Shown: positions 19,620 to 28,700 of the stretch, one piece after another
How positions within the stretch are numbered: the first letter of the stretch is position 1
Layout: each line of letters starts with the position of its first letter
Assembly: GCF_003031675.1 (NCBI RefSeq)
Contig: NZ_PYWX01000015.1
Span: forward strand, 53,848 to 117,847
Direction of reading: 5' to 3'
From: Pseudomonas palleroniana
Lineage (GTDB): Bacteria > Pseudomonadota > Gammaproteobacteria > Pseudomonadales > Pseudomonadaceae
Length of the DNA: 64,000 nt
Notes under the pieces: model-generated
Databases searched by the model: none
The model's input: the letters and a program-made list of their open reading frames with translations, nothing else
Told to the model about the DNA's origin: nothing
Program-made: the position numbers and the translations under genes

Positions 19620-20506
19620 GGCTTGGCTCCGTCTTGAGGTTTGTCACCGATGATCGACACCGTGGCCGTACGCCCGGCGATCATGCGGAAATCCGCCGGT
19701 ACGTCATCAAAGGCAATCCGCACCGGAATCCGCTGGGCCAGGCGCACCCAGCTGAACGCCGGGTTGACGTTGGGCAGCAGGTTGGAGCCGCTGCTGCGGT
19801 CGCGGTCCTCGATCCCGGCGACAATGCTCTGCACATGCCCGCGCAGACGGGCGTTGTCACCAATCACGCGGATATCCACGCCCATGCCGACGTGGATGCC
19901 ATCGAGCTTGGTCTCTTCGAAATAGCCATCGATGTGGAACGAATTGCTGTCCACCACCGACAGCACCGGGCGCCCGGCGGTCACGAACTCCTGGGTACGT
20001 GGTGCCCGGTCGTTGACGTAGCCGTCGACCGGGCTGCGGATCACCGAGCGGTCGAGGTTGAGCTGGGCCGCGTCCACGGTCACTTGAGCTTCGGCCAGGG
20101 CCGATTGGGCGCGGGCGACGCGGGACTGGCTTTCCTCCAGTTGCTCGCTCGGCACCAGGTTGCCCAGGCCGCGGTTACGTTTGTACTCGCGCTGGGCCTG
20201 GGCCAGGGTTTCCTGGCGGTCGGCCACGGCCGCCTGGGCCTGGCGCAGAGCCAGCTTGAAACGGTCCTGGTCGACAGCGAACAGCACCTGGCCCTTGGTC
20301 ACCAGTTGGTTGTCGCGCACGTCGACTTGCTGGATCAGCCCGGACACGTCCGGAGCGATCTGCACGATGTCGGCACGGATATGCCCGTCACGCGTCCAGG
20401 GTGCAAACATGTAGTACATGACCATGCGCCACACAACGACGACCGCAAACGATACGATCAACAGCGTCAGGACTACACGGCCGATGGTCAAAAAAGGTTT
20501 TTTCAT
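19616..20506 (-). CDS. HlyD-family periplasmic adaptor (AaeA-like)
   Basis: Membrane fusion protein (296 aa). One N-terminal anchor helix (about 9-32) is followed by the biotinyl-lipoyl half-motif APDVSGLIQQVDVRDNQLV, a short coiled-coil hairpin (about 85-150), a second lipoyl half (IRSPVDGYVNDRAPRTQ) and a beta-barrel. It is expected to bridge the FUSC inner-membrane protein and the outer-membrane factor encoded on either side. Start and stop overlap both neighbours by 4 bp. It resembles E. coli AaeA of the aromatic-acid efflux pump AaeXAB; the substrate here is unknown. Confidence 0.92.
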   Translation of the reverse strand: MKKPFLTIGRVVLTLLIVSFAVVVVWRMVMYYMFAPWTRDGHIRADIVQIAPDVSGLIQQVDVRDNQLVTKGQVLFAVDQDRFKLALRQAQAAVADRQETLAQAQREYKRNRGLGNLVPSEQLEESQSRVARAQSALAEAQVTVDAAQLNLDRSVIRSPVDGYVNDRAPRTQEFVTAGRPVLSVVDSNSFHIDGYFEETKLDGIHVGMGVDIRVIGDNARLRGHVQSIVAGIEDRDRSSGSNLLPNVNPAFSWVRLAQRIPVRIAFDDVPADFRMIAGRTATVSIIGDKPQDGAKP

Positions 20507-20712
20507 GTCATCAGGTATCGACTGAGTGAGTCCACGGCGCCCAGCAACAGCGCGTAGAGCCCCACATTGAACAATGCCCGGTGCCAGACCAGGCGATAAA
20601 AGTGGACACGGTTCAACAGCCCGTGCACCACCAGGAACAACCCATAGGTAATGCCCATCAGCACCAGTAGCGTGGGCAGGAACACCCCGCTGATATCCAG
20701 ATCACCGATCAT
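20503..20712 (-). CDS. DUF1656 small membrane protein (AaeX-like)
   Basis: A 69-aa protein with two hydrophobic helices (about 12-33, LPTLLVLMGITYGLFLVVHGL, split by Gly, and about 46-65, LFNVGLYALLLGAVDSL). It matches the DUF1656/AaeX family that regularly sits between FUSC and HlyD genes. Function is undefined in the family; a pump subunit is likely from context. ATGA overlaps on both sides tie it to the operon. Confidence 0.9.
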   Translation of the reverse strand: MIGDLDISGVFLPTLLVLMGITYGLFLVVHGLLNRVHFYRLVWHRALFNVGLYALLLGAVDSLSRYLMT

Positions 20713-22787
20713 AAAGGCGCTCCATCAGGCAACGGCGCTTGCATTTCGCTGCCCCCAATAAATTCCACGCCGGGCAGCAACGACAGGCGCAAGCCGGCCA
20801 GTGCATGCAGCAGATGCAAGCGGGTGTCGTCTTCATCCTGCAGGCCCTGGCCGTTGAGGGCGCGGCGCGTGCGGTCCAGGGTCATCAGCAGACCGCTGGG
20901 CGCGGGCAAGCGTTCACCGGCCTTCAGGCATGCCTTGAAGTAACCGCCCACGCCTTCCACCACCTGGTTGAGCAACACCCGGGGTACGCCATAGACACGC
21001 GGCGCGTAGGCCAACAGGTCGAGCAGGTTGAGGGCCACGCGCAAATCGCGCAGGGCGGTGCCGGTGTCCTGGTTGATCAGGGCCAGGCGCGGCAAGTGCT
21101 GCATCAGGCGGTCGAGCATTTGCACGGCCATATGCCGGTGTTCGGCCAGGGTCGCAGGCTCGGTCAGGCTGACGATGTCGCGCCAGCTGAAACGGGTCAG
21201 GCGCTTGGCCGCCAGTTCGGCGCCGAAGGGCCGTGCGATCAGCGTCCACACAAAGGCGAACAGCAAGCCCACGGGCCCGGCCAGGTTGACGTTGGCGAAG
21301 TTGAGGAAGTCCGCATCATAGGCGCCCTGGATGCTGATGAACGACGAGGTGTTCACCAGCGTCAACAACATGCCCAGGTAGAAACGCGGTTGCACCGTCA
21401 GCGTGCCGATGCAGATGAATGGCACGGCAAACGCCAGCACCAGCATCGGGAAATCGTGCAGGTTGGGCAGTACCAGAAACAGATAGAGGCTGGCGAACAG
21501 CACCGACATCGCGGTCCAGAAAAAGAACCGGTAGATCTGCGGCGCCGGGTCGTCCATCGAGGCGAAAAAGCTGCACGCCACGGCGGCCAGAATCACCGCG
21601 CTGCCGCCGTCGGTCCAGCCCAGCAAAATCCACAGCACCGAAGCGACGATGATCGCGGTGACAGTGGAAAACGCCGAGTAAAACATCAGGCCACGGTCGA
21701 GAAACGGCGTGAGCCGGCCCAGGCGCCAGTGGCGGTACACGGCGCGCCAGGGCTCCTGGCTTTCGCACTGGATGGCGGCTTGCAGGCTGCGACAGTCCTG
21801 CCACAGGTCGACCCACTCGGCCAAACGATACAGGGCGTTGGAGAACAACAACGAGTGCCGGTCATCCAGCGCGTCACCCTGGGGTTGCTGAGCGTCGATC
21901 TGATCACGCAGGGCGCGCCAGCTTTCCATGGGCGCGCTTTGCTGGGTGGTTTCCAGCCATTGGCGGGCCGCTTCAAGCACAGGCGTAAGGCGCTCGAGAA
22001 ACTCCGGGGCGCGATGTTCGATGGCATACAGCGCGTCATCCAGGGCATCCACCACCGGCAGCAGGTGGATCATGCGCCCACGCAGCTCCTTGGTGTTACG
22101 CACCGTCTGCGGCCGCGCGCCTTCGTGGGGCAGCTGGCCGATCATCAATTCAAGGGTGTTGAAGGTGGCAACCATACCGCTGCGCAAAGTACTGATCTGT
22201 TCGGGATCCACGTTGCGTGTCAGAAAACGCTGGCTATAGACCTGGGCGTCGGCAAACCACTTGGCCACCGAACCATCGAACACCGGCATCAGACGACGCG
22301 GCCAGAACATCGCGCCCACCACCGCCGCCACGGCGATACCGAGGAAGATTTCTTCGGTACGCGCCTCAGCCACGTCCCACACCGCCAGCGGGTTATCCAC
22401 GACCGGCAAGGCGATCAGCGGCAAGGTGTAGCCGGCGAGCATCAACGCATAGTTATTCGCGGTACGCAGGTGCATGGACAGGAACAGCAAAATGCCCGTC
22501 CAGAGCGCAATCACCACCACCAGCACATAGGGCGACTGCACGAACATCGGCACAAAGAACACTGCCGCCGCGGCCCCCATCAAGGTGCCGATGGCGCGGT
22601 ACAAGGCTTTGGAGCTGGTGGGGCCGACAAACGGGCTGGAGACGATATACACCGTGGCCATCGCCCAATACGGACGCGGCATTTGCATGAGCATGGCGAT
22701 ATACAGCGCGATCATCGATGCCGCGAACGTACGTACCCCGTAGAACCAATCGCGGGCCGGCGGCATACCGGTAAAAAATCCGTTCAA
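20709..22787 (-). CDS. FUSC-family inner-membrane transporter (AaeB-like)
   Basis: A 692-aa transporter with the FUSC architecture of two six-helix membrane blocks (about 15-165 and 365-505), each followed by a cytoplasmic domain. Recognisable parts are PRPYWAMATVYIVSSPFVGPTSSKALYRAIGT split over residues about 33-65, and GSAVILAAVACSFFASMDDPAP in the second block. It likely expels aromatic or other weak acids, as AaeB does. The start appears to be TTG overlapping the MarR stop (TTGA). An ATG seven codons later (MPPARDWFYG) is an alternative. Confidence 0.9.
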   Translation of the reverse strand: MNGFFTGMPPARDWFYGVRTFAASMIALYIAMLMQMPRPYWAMATVYIVSSPFVGPTSSKALYRAIGTLMGAAAAVFFVPMFVQSPYVLVVVIALWTGILLFLSMHLRTANNYALMLAGYTLPLIALPVVDNPLAVWDVAEARTEEIFLGIAVAAVVGAMFWPRRLMPVFDGSVAKWFADAQVYSQRFLTRNVDPEQISTLRSGMVATFNTLELMIGQLPHEGARPQTVRNTKELRGRMIHLLPVVDALDDALYAIEHRAPEFLERLTPVLEAARQWLETTQQSAPMESWRALRDQIDAQQPQGDALDDRHSLLFSNALYRLAEWVDLWQDCRSLQAAIQCESQEPWRAVYRHWRLGRLTPFLDRGLMFYSAFSTVTAIIVASVLWILLGWTDGGSAVILAAVACSFFASMDDPAPQIYRFFFWTAMSVLFASLYLFLVLPNLHDFPMLVLAFAVPFICIGTLTVQPRFYLGMLLTLVNTSSFISIQGAYDADFLNFANVNLAGPVGLLFAFVWTLIARPFGAELAAKRLTRFSWRDIVSLTEPATLAEHRHMAVQMLDRLMQHLPRLALINQDTGTALRDLRVALNLLDLLAYAPRVYGVPRVLLNQVVEGVGGYFKACLKAGERLPAPSGLLMTLDRTRRALNGQGLQDEDDTRLHLLHALAGLRLSLLPGVEFIGGSEMQAPLPDGAPL

Positions 22788-23221
22788 AGCGACGCCGCCT
22801 CAAAGGCACGCAGCACTCGCAGCGCGGCTTCTAAGTCACTGTGGGGAATATCGGCCAGTACGTCATGGCGCAGGCGGACCAGTTGCGCTTCCACGGCTTC
22901 CACCAACTCACGGCCACGCTCGGTGAGGCTCAACGCCTTGGCGCGACGGTCGTGAATGTCCTCGGTGCGGCACACATAGCCGCCGCTGCACAGCTGGTCG
23001 AGCAGGCGCACCAGCGACGGGCTTTCCATCCCGGAGGCCTGGGCGACTTTGACCTGATGCACACCGTCACCCAGGCGGCCGATCATCAACAGCGGCACGG
23101 CGCAGGCTTCGGAGATGCCATAGCTCACCAGCGTAGTCTGGCAGATTTTGCGCCAATTACGGGCGCCCACCACCATGCTGCTGCTGAGGTTCATCTGGAG
23201 TTGTTCGAGGGCTTGGGACAC
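22784..23221 (-). CDS. MarR-family transcriptional regulator
   Basis: A 145-aa winged-helix regulator. The recognition region is VKVAQASGMESPSLVRLLDQLCSGGYV, split by the turn at about residues 58-84, and the wing carries the family's DIHDRRAKALSLTERG (D-x-R-x-x-x-x-x-L-T motif). It is the first gene of the efflux operon and probably its repressor. The start is GTG at 23221 with no clear Shine-Dalgarno, and a palindrome directly upstream could be its operator. An ATG nine codons in (MNLSSSMV) is the alternative start. Confidence 0.88.
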   Translation of the reverse strand: MSQALEQLQMNLSSSMVVGARNWRKICQTTLVSYGISEACAVPLLMIGRLGDGVHQVKVAQASGMESPSLVRLLDQLCSGGYVCRTEDIHDRRAKALSLTERGRELVEAVEAQLVRLRHDVLADIPHSDLEAALRVLRAFEAASL

Positions 23222-23223
23222 TG

Positions 23224-23256
23224 GATAGTTCGCATACTGTTAGTTTGCTAACTATC
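23224..23256. promoter_or_regulatory. Palindromic operator candidate for the MarR-FUSC operon
   Basis: Nested inverted repeats lie 2 bp upstream of the marR GTG: GATAGTT (23224-23230) with AACTATC (23250-23256), and inside them GTTAG (23239-23243) with CTAAC (23248-23252). Position and symmetry fit MarR autoregulation. The repeats are seen; binding is inferred. Confidence 0.55.
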
Positions 23257-23331
23257 AATATGGTGGATCATTCGAATGTCGTCAAGTTTTGATACAAATT
23301 TGCGGATGGGTGGCGAGCCTGGTTTTTCACG

Positions 23332-23589
23332 TTACTCAGTTTTCTGCACCCATCGCCCACCGTGCAGCAGAACGTTCAACTCATCCACCACCTCAGCCCA
23401 ATCCGCATCATCCAGAATTTCGCTGCGCAGAAATTGCTTCTGGTTGTCGGTCCAGAAAAACGCATCTTCCAGTCTCTGGTCACGCTTGAGCGGCGAATGC
23501 ACCGCCACGAATTTCTCGATACTCACCGGGTCATCCGGTAGCCCAAGTTGTTTGAACAGTGACGGCAAGCTATGCACTGGCGATTCCAT
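23332..23589 (-). CDS. DUF2789 family protein
   Basis: A small soluble protein (85 aa) matching DUF2789: the start MESPVHSLPSLFKQLGLPDD (family-typical) and the end DADWAEVVDELNVLLHG. Function unknown. A perfect AGGAGG ribosome-binding site overlaps the stop region of cysC, leaving 9 bp between the genes, so it is probably the last cistron of the DUF4347/TolC/cysC transcript. Whether it works with that locus or only rides along is not clear. Confidence 0.85.
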   Translation of the reverse strand: MESPVHSLPSLFKQLGLPDDPVSIEKFVAVHSPLKRDQRLEDAFFWTDNQKQFLRSEILDDADWAEVVDELNVLLHGGRWVQKTE

Positions 23590-23598
23590 GGGAGCCTC

Positions 23599-24210
23599 CT
23601 AAAAAGACGATTCCCCAGAGTCTAGTTCAGGCGCAAGCCACGCCAACAGCCGCTCGACGCACTGTTGCGCCGACAGCACGCCGGTATCCAATACCAACGA
23701 GGCGTGCAACGGTTGTTCGTACGGCGAGCCAACCCCGGTAAACCCTGGCAACTCCCCACGCCGTGCACGGGCGTAATGCCCTTTGGGGTCACGCCCTTCG
23801 CACACCGCCAGCGAGGCGCTGCACCAGACTTCCCGATAATCGGCAGCCAGGCGTTCGGCAAACACCGCACGCAGTTCGGCCAGAGGCGCGATCATCGCAA
23901 GGATCACGATTTGCCCGTTGTCCACCAGCAGCGCCGCGAGTTCGCTGGCGCGGCGGATGTTTTCCAGGCGGTCGCTGTCGGTAAAGCCCAGGTCTTGGTT
24001 GAGGCCGCCGCGCAAGGCGTCGCCGTCGAGCACCAGGCTTTGTTTGCCTTGTTCGAACAGCGCCGCGTGCAGGCCCTGGGCCAGGGTGGATTTACCCGAC
24101 GCCGGCAGGCCGGTGAGCAAGATCGCCACACCGCGATGCCCATTGCGCGCCTCGCGTTGACGGCGCGTGATGCTCGCCGTCGGCGCCACCAGGTTACTGG
24201 GCGACGGCAC
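23599..24210 (-). CDS. cysC: Adenylylsulfate (APS) kinase
   Basis: Makes PAPS, the sulfate donor, from APS and ATP. The core is complete: Walker A GLPASGKST (about 34-42), LDGDALRGGLNQDLGF, ADR-equivalent SDRLENIRRASE, and DPKGHYARARRGELPGFTG, the substrate-lid motif. The usual SFISP is AMIAP here. The start is uncertain. I choose GTG 24210, giving 203 aa and a 17-bp overlap with the TolC gene; GTG 24189 would also work. This copy lacks a fused ATP sulfurylase and sits apart from cysD/cysN. With a sulfotransferase gene in the same locus, a dedicated PAPS supply is a reasonable inference. Confidence 0.9.
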   Translation of the reverse strand: MPSPSNLVAPTASITRRQREARNGHRGVAILLTGLPASGKSTLAQGLHAALFEQGKQSLVLDGDALRGGLNQDLGFTDSDRLENIRRASELAALLVDNGQIVILAMIAPLAELRAVFAERLAADYREVWCSASLAVCEGRDPKGHYARARRGELPGFTGVGSPYEQPLHASLVLDTGVLSAQQCVERLLAWLAPELDSGESSF

Positions 24211-25708
24211 GCGGCACCGGCGTCGTGATGTTGCCCGCAGCCCAGGCTGACTCACGGCTGGCCAGTGCCGTAGCGATGGTTTGCACGCGGTCGGAGTCCA
24301 ACTGCTCAGGCAGCGGGTCAAGCCCGGCGCTGGCGAAGATCTGGCCGTAGGCGTTGCGCAGGTCAGCGTAGGCCAGGTCGCGACGCAGGTCCGCCTGCAA
24401 GGTGTTGAGTTCGCCCTGGATCAGGTCAAGTTCGCCCAGCCCTGCTGCCTCATGTCGGTTGCGCAGCTGGGTGAGGATTTGCCCATCAATGTTGGCCAAC
24501 TGTTCGTTGGTCTTGAACTGGCGTACCGCGTCCTGATAGTTGGCATTGGCCACGTAGATCTGCGCCAGCACCGCGATGGACATGGCCTGGCGTCGTGCGG
24601 TGGCGACTTCTTCACCGGCCTTGGCCACATCGATGGCGGCGGGTGCGGAGATCACGTTGAACAGGTTCCAGGTGACCTTGGCGCCGTAGTCAGCCCAGCG
24701 GTTGTCGGTCAGGAACGAGTTGCTGTCGTAATGCCCCCCGGCTGAAAACTCCAGGCCCGGCAGCAGGCGCAGCATGGCTTTGCGGGTTTCGGCGGCGCTG
24801 ATACGGGTCTGGTAGTCCTGCTCGCGCAGTTCCGGGCGGTTGGCCAGGGCTTCCTGTTCCAGGCTGGCCAGGTTGACCTTCAACTGCGGCACGCTGTAGT
24901 CATCCGGTGTGGCCAGCTTGAGCTCGCTGCCCATGGGCAGGTTGATCAGCGTGGCCAGTTCGGTCTTGGCCAGCGACAACGCGCGGCGCTGCTCCTGCAA
25001 CTGGCGCGTGGCTTCGATCAGCGAGCGCTGGTAACCCAGCGCCTGCACCGGGTCGCCGATACGCTGTTCGCTCATGCTCTGGCTGTTGGTCTGGGCCTGG
25101 TCGACCCGTGCCATCAGGCTGTCGATCTGGGTCAGCAAGCGTTCGGCCGCTACCGCGCGCCAATAGGCCGAGCGCACATCCTGCACGATGGTGTTGATCA
25201 CCTTGCGCCGACGCTCCTGGATGATCAGGCGCTGGTCGCCCTGCTGCTTGGCGCTGATATAGCTGACGCCAAAGTCGAGCACGTTCCACACCATGGTCAG
25301 GTCGGCTACGCGGCGGTCGCGGTCCTGGGAAGTCGACGGCTCCAGGGATTGGGTGCCGGTGCGCACACTCTGGCTGCTGGAGGCGTTGGTGTTGTTGCGC
25401 CCGGCATAGCCTGCGGACAAGGCCATGCGTGGCAGCATGTCGAAGCTGGAGAGGTCGGATTGGCGTTTGGCCAGCGCCTCTTCCATCACCTTCAAGCGGC
25501 CTTCGAGGTTGTACTTAACCGCACGGGCCATGGCCTGGTGCAGGGTAAGCGGGCCATTCAGCGGCTCCTGGCCTTTGTACATACCTTGCAGATCGCTACG
25601 GGCTCGCTGCTCACTGACACTGCGTTCAATCGGTTCACTGGTGACTGCACAACCGCTGATCGCCAGCGCCAGCAGGCTGGCGCCGAACAACTTATGACTT
25701 GTTTTCAT
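24194..25708 (-). CDS. TolC-family outer-membrane factor of the DUF4347 locus
   Basis: Outer-membrane efflux/secretion channel (504 aa). A lipoprotein signal with lipobox AISG-C lies at about residue 20. Two OEP repeats follow, with helical hairpins such as VRSAYWRAVAAERLLTQIDS and ANYQDAVRQFKTNEQLANID. I choose ATG 25708 (MKTSHKLFGASLLALAISG), which gives a clean signal peptide; a TTG at 25753 overlapping the previous stop is less likely. It directly follows the giant gene (42 bp) and overlaps cysC at its 3' end. It is the only outer-membrane channel in the locus, so it probably pairs with one or more of the HlyD-type adaptors at 37905-42087. Confidence 0.88.
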   Translation of the reverse strand: MKTSHKLFGASLLALAISGCAVTSEPIERSVSEQRARSDLQGMYKGQEPLNGPLTLHQAMARAVKYNLEGRLKVMEEALAKRQSDLSSFDMLPRMALSAGYAGRNNTNASSSQSVRTGTQSLEPSTSQDRDRRVADLTMVWNVLDFGVSYISAKQQGDQRLIIQERRRKVINTIVQDVRSAYWRAVAAERLLTQIDSLMARVDQAQTNSQSMSEQRIGDPVQALGYQRSLIEATRQLQEQRRALSLAKTELATLINLPMGSELKLATPDDYSVPQLKVNLASLEQEALANRPELREQDYQTRISAAETRKAMLRLLPGLEFSAGGHYDSNSFLTDNRWADYGAKVTWNLFNVISAPAAIDVAKAGEEVATARRQAMSIAVLAQIYVANANYQDAVRQFKTNEQLANIDGQILTQLRNRHEAAGLGELDLIQGELNTLQADLRRDLAYADLRNAYGQIFASAGLDPLPEQLDSDRVQTIATALASRESAWAAGNITTPVPRAVAQ

Positions 25709-25749
25709 CCTTGGACTGCCCCTGTTACTGCGCCTGGAGTTAAGTATGT

Positions 25750-28700
25750 TCAAGCCTGCATTTCGCTGATGCCGACTTGTTGCAGTGCGTGCGCCAGGTC
25801 CATTACCTGGCGCTGTTCTGTGTCTTTGAGCTGCTGCAATTGCTGGCCGAGGCTCGGCGCGCCAAACACGCCGCGCAGCCCCTGGGCCGGGTCGCCCTGG
25901 CCGTTGATCGGTTTGCTGTCGAACGCTTTGAGGGTGCTGTCATCGCCGTGGGTTTCATGGCTGAACAGGCTCGACAAGGTGCTTGAGCCGAATACCCCAC
26001 CATCGCCGCCGCCAAAACCCAGGAAACCGTTGGCACTGCCGTCACCGGCACCATCGGTGCCGAACACCTGGGCGATATAGCTGGGTGCCAGCGCGCCGTT
26101 GTGGATAAAGATGCTGCCGACCGGTGGCAAGCCTGCACCCAGCTGACGTGGCTCGAACAACGGCGGGAAGCCGATAGGTGAGCCGAGGTTGCCCAGCGGC
26201 GCGCCAAACACGCTCGGCTGCAACGGCGCGTTCGGTGCGCCTTGAGGCGGTGCCGGGTTGGTGACGCGGAACAGTGGGTCGCCAGTCAATGCCACGGTAT
26301 TGATCGTGTAGTTATTGGAGTTGGCAAAACCACTGCCCACGTTGCCCGAAAGGTCACTCACCAAGCGGTTATCGAGGGTAATGAAATTACTCGGATCGTT
26401 GAGATTGGCCGTAGGCGTCAACGTCGCCGTCCAGGTCTTGCCGCCATCGCTGGTCGCCAGGTTGGACAAGGCGCCGTTGGCCACACTCAGGTCATCCAGG
26501 CTGAAGCCACTGACTTTCTCGCTGAAGGTGAACGTCACGACAGTGGTCTGGCCGACGGTCAGGCTCGGGTTGGCAATACTGATGGTCGCAGTGGGGCGTT
26601 CGCCATCGATCGCGTAGTTATTGGAGATCGCAATACCGCTGCCGGCGTTACCGGCGGCGTCGTTGACCTGGCTGGCATCCAGCACGATCAGGTTGGTTGC
26701 GTCGGTGATAGCGGCCGTCGGCGTCAGGGTGGCGGTCCAGGTTTTGCCGCCGTCCTGGCTCGCCAGGTTGGACAGCACGCCATTGGCCACACTCAGCTGC
26801 GAGAGGTCGAAGCCCGTCACGGCTTCACTGAAAGCGATGGTCACCGTGGTGGTTTGCCCGATGTTCAGGGCGCTGTCGGCCACGGAAATAGTCGCGGTGG
26901 GGCGCTGGGTGTCGATGGCGTAGTTATTGGAGTCGGTGGTGCCGCTGCCCGCGTTGCCTGAAGCGTTCTGCACGCCACTGTTGTCGAGGGTGATCAGATT
27001 GCTGGTGTCGGTGATGTTGGCCGTTGGCGTCAACGTCGCCGTCCAGGTCATACCGCCATCACTGGATGCCAGGTTGCTCAGGGTGCCATTGGCCACGCTC
27101 AGATCGGCAGTGGTGAAACCGTTGACCGCCTCGGAGAAGGTGATGGTGACTTGAGCCGTTTCACCCTGCTTGAGTGCGCTGTGGTCGACCACGATGTTCG
27201 CCGTCGGCCGCACTGTATCAATGCTGAAATTGCCCGAAAGGGTAACACCTGTGCCGGCGTTGTTGGCCAGGTCGGTGACGCCCGTGTTGTTCAGGGTGAT
27301 CAGGTTGGTGGTGTCATGAATGTTGCTGGTCGGGGTGAAGGTCGCGGTCCAGGTGATACCGCCGTCCACACTGCTCACCGCCGACAGTGTGCCGTTAGGG
27401 ACGCTCAAGTCGTTGTTGTCAAAACCGCTGACCGCCTCACTGAACGTAATGGTCACCAACGAGGTTTGGCCAATGGCCAACGTCGGGTTGGCAAGCACAA
27501 TACTGGCGGTCGGCGCCTGGGTATCGACGCTGTAGGCATTCGACTGGGTGATGCCCGTGCCACTGTTACCCGCAAGGTCATCGACTCCGGTGTTGTTCAG
27601 CGTGATGACGGCTGCAGCATGCGTCACACCAGCGACAGGTGTCAGGATGGCGGTCCAGGTGATACCCCCGTCGGCACTGCTCACGTTGCTCAACGTGCCG
27701 TCGGCGACGGTCAGGTCGGCGTTGCTGAAACCGCTGACCGCCTCGCTGAACGTAATGGTCACCAACGAAGTGGCACCGATGTTCAAGCCGTTATTGGCAA
27801 CGACGATGGTCGCCGTTGGCCGCTGGGTGTCGATGGCGTAATTGTTGGAGTCGGTGGTGCCGCTGCCGACGTTGCCCGAGGCATTCTGCACGCCGCTGTT
27901 GTCCAGCGTGATCAGGTTGGTGGTGTCGGTGATGTTGTTGGTCGGCGTGAAGGTCGCCGTCCAGGTAACCCCTCCGTCGCTGCTGCTCACCGCCGTCAAG
28001 GTGCCGTTGGCGATGGTCAGGTCGGCGTTGGTGAAACCGCTCACCGCCTCGCTGAAGGTGATGGTCACCAACGAGGTATCACCGATTTTCACCGCGTTGT
28101 CCGCCACCACGATGCTCGCGGTCGGCCGTACGGTATCGATGGTGAAGTTGGCCGAGTTGGTGATGCCTGAGCCCGCGTTGCCGGCCAGGTCGCTGACGCC
28201 CGCATTATTCAGGGTGATCAGGTTAGTGGTGTCGCGGATGTTGCTGGTAGGGGTAAAGGTCGCCGTCCAAGTCACCCCACCATCGGCGCTGCTCACGGTA
28301 CTCAGAGTGCCATTGGGCACGCTCAAGTCGCTGTTGTCGAAGCCGCTGACGGCCTCGCTGAAGGTTATCGTCACCCCAGAAGTCTGGCCAATGGCCAAAG
28401 TCGGGTTGGCGACCACGATCGTGGCGGTGGGCGCCTGGGTGTCGATGTTGTAGGCATTCGACAGCGTACTGCCTGCACCACTGTTCCCGGCCAGGTCGTT
28501 GACGCCCGCGTTGTTCAGCGTAATGACGTCGCCCGTATGGCTTACACCCTGGGTGGGCGTCAAGTTGGCGGTCCAGGTGATACCCCCGTCGGCACTGCTC
28601 ACGTTGCTCAAGGTACCGCCGGCGACGGTCAGGTCGGCGTTGCTGAAACCGCTGACCGCCTCGCTGAACGTGATGGTCACCAACGACGTGGCGCCGATGT

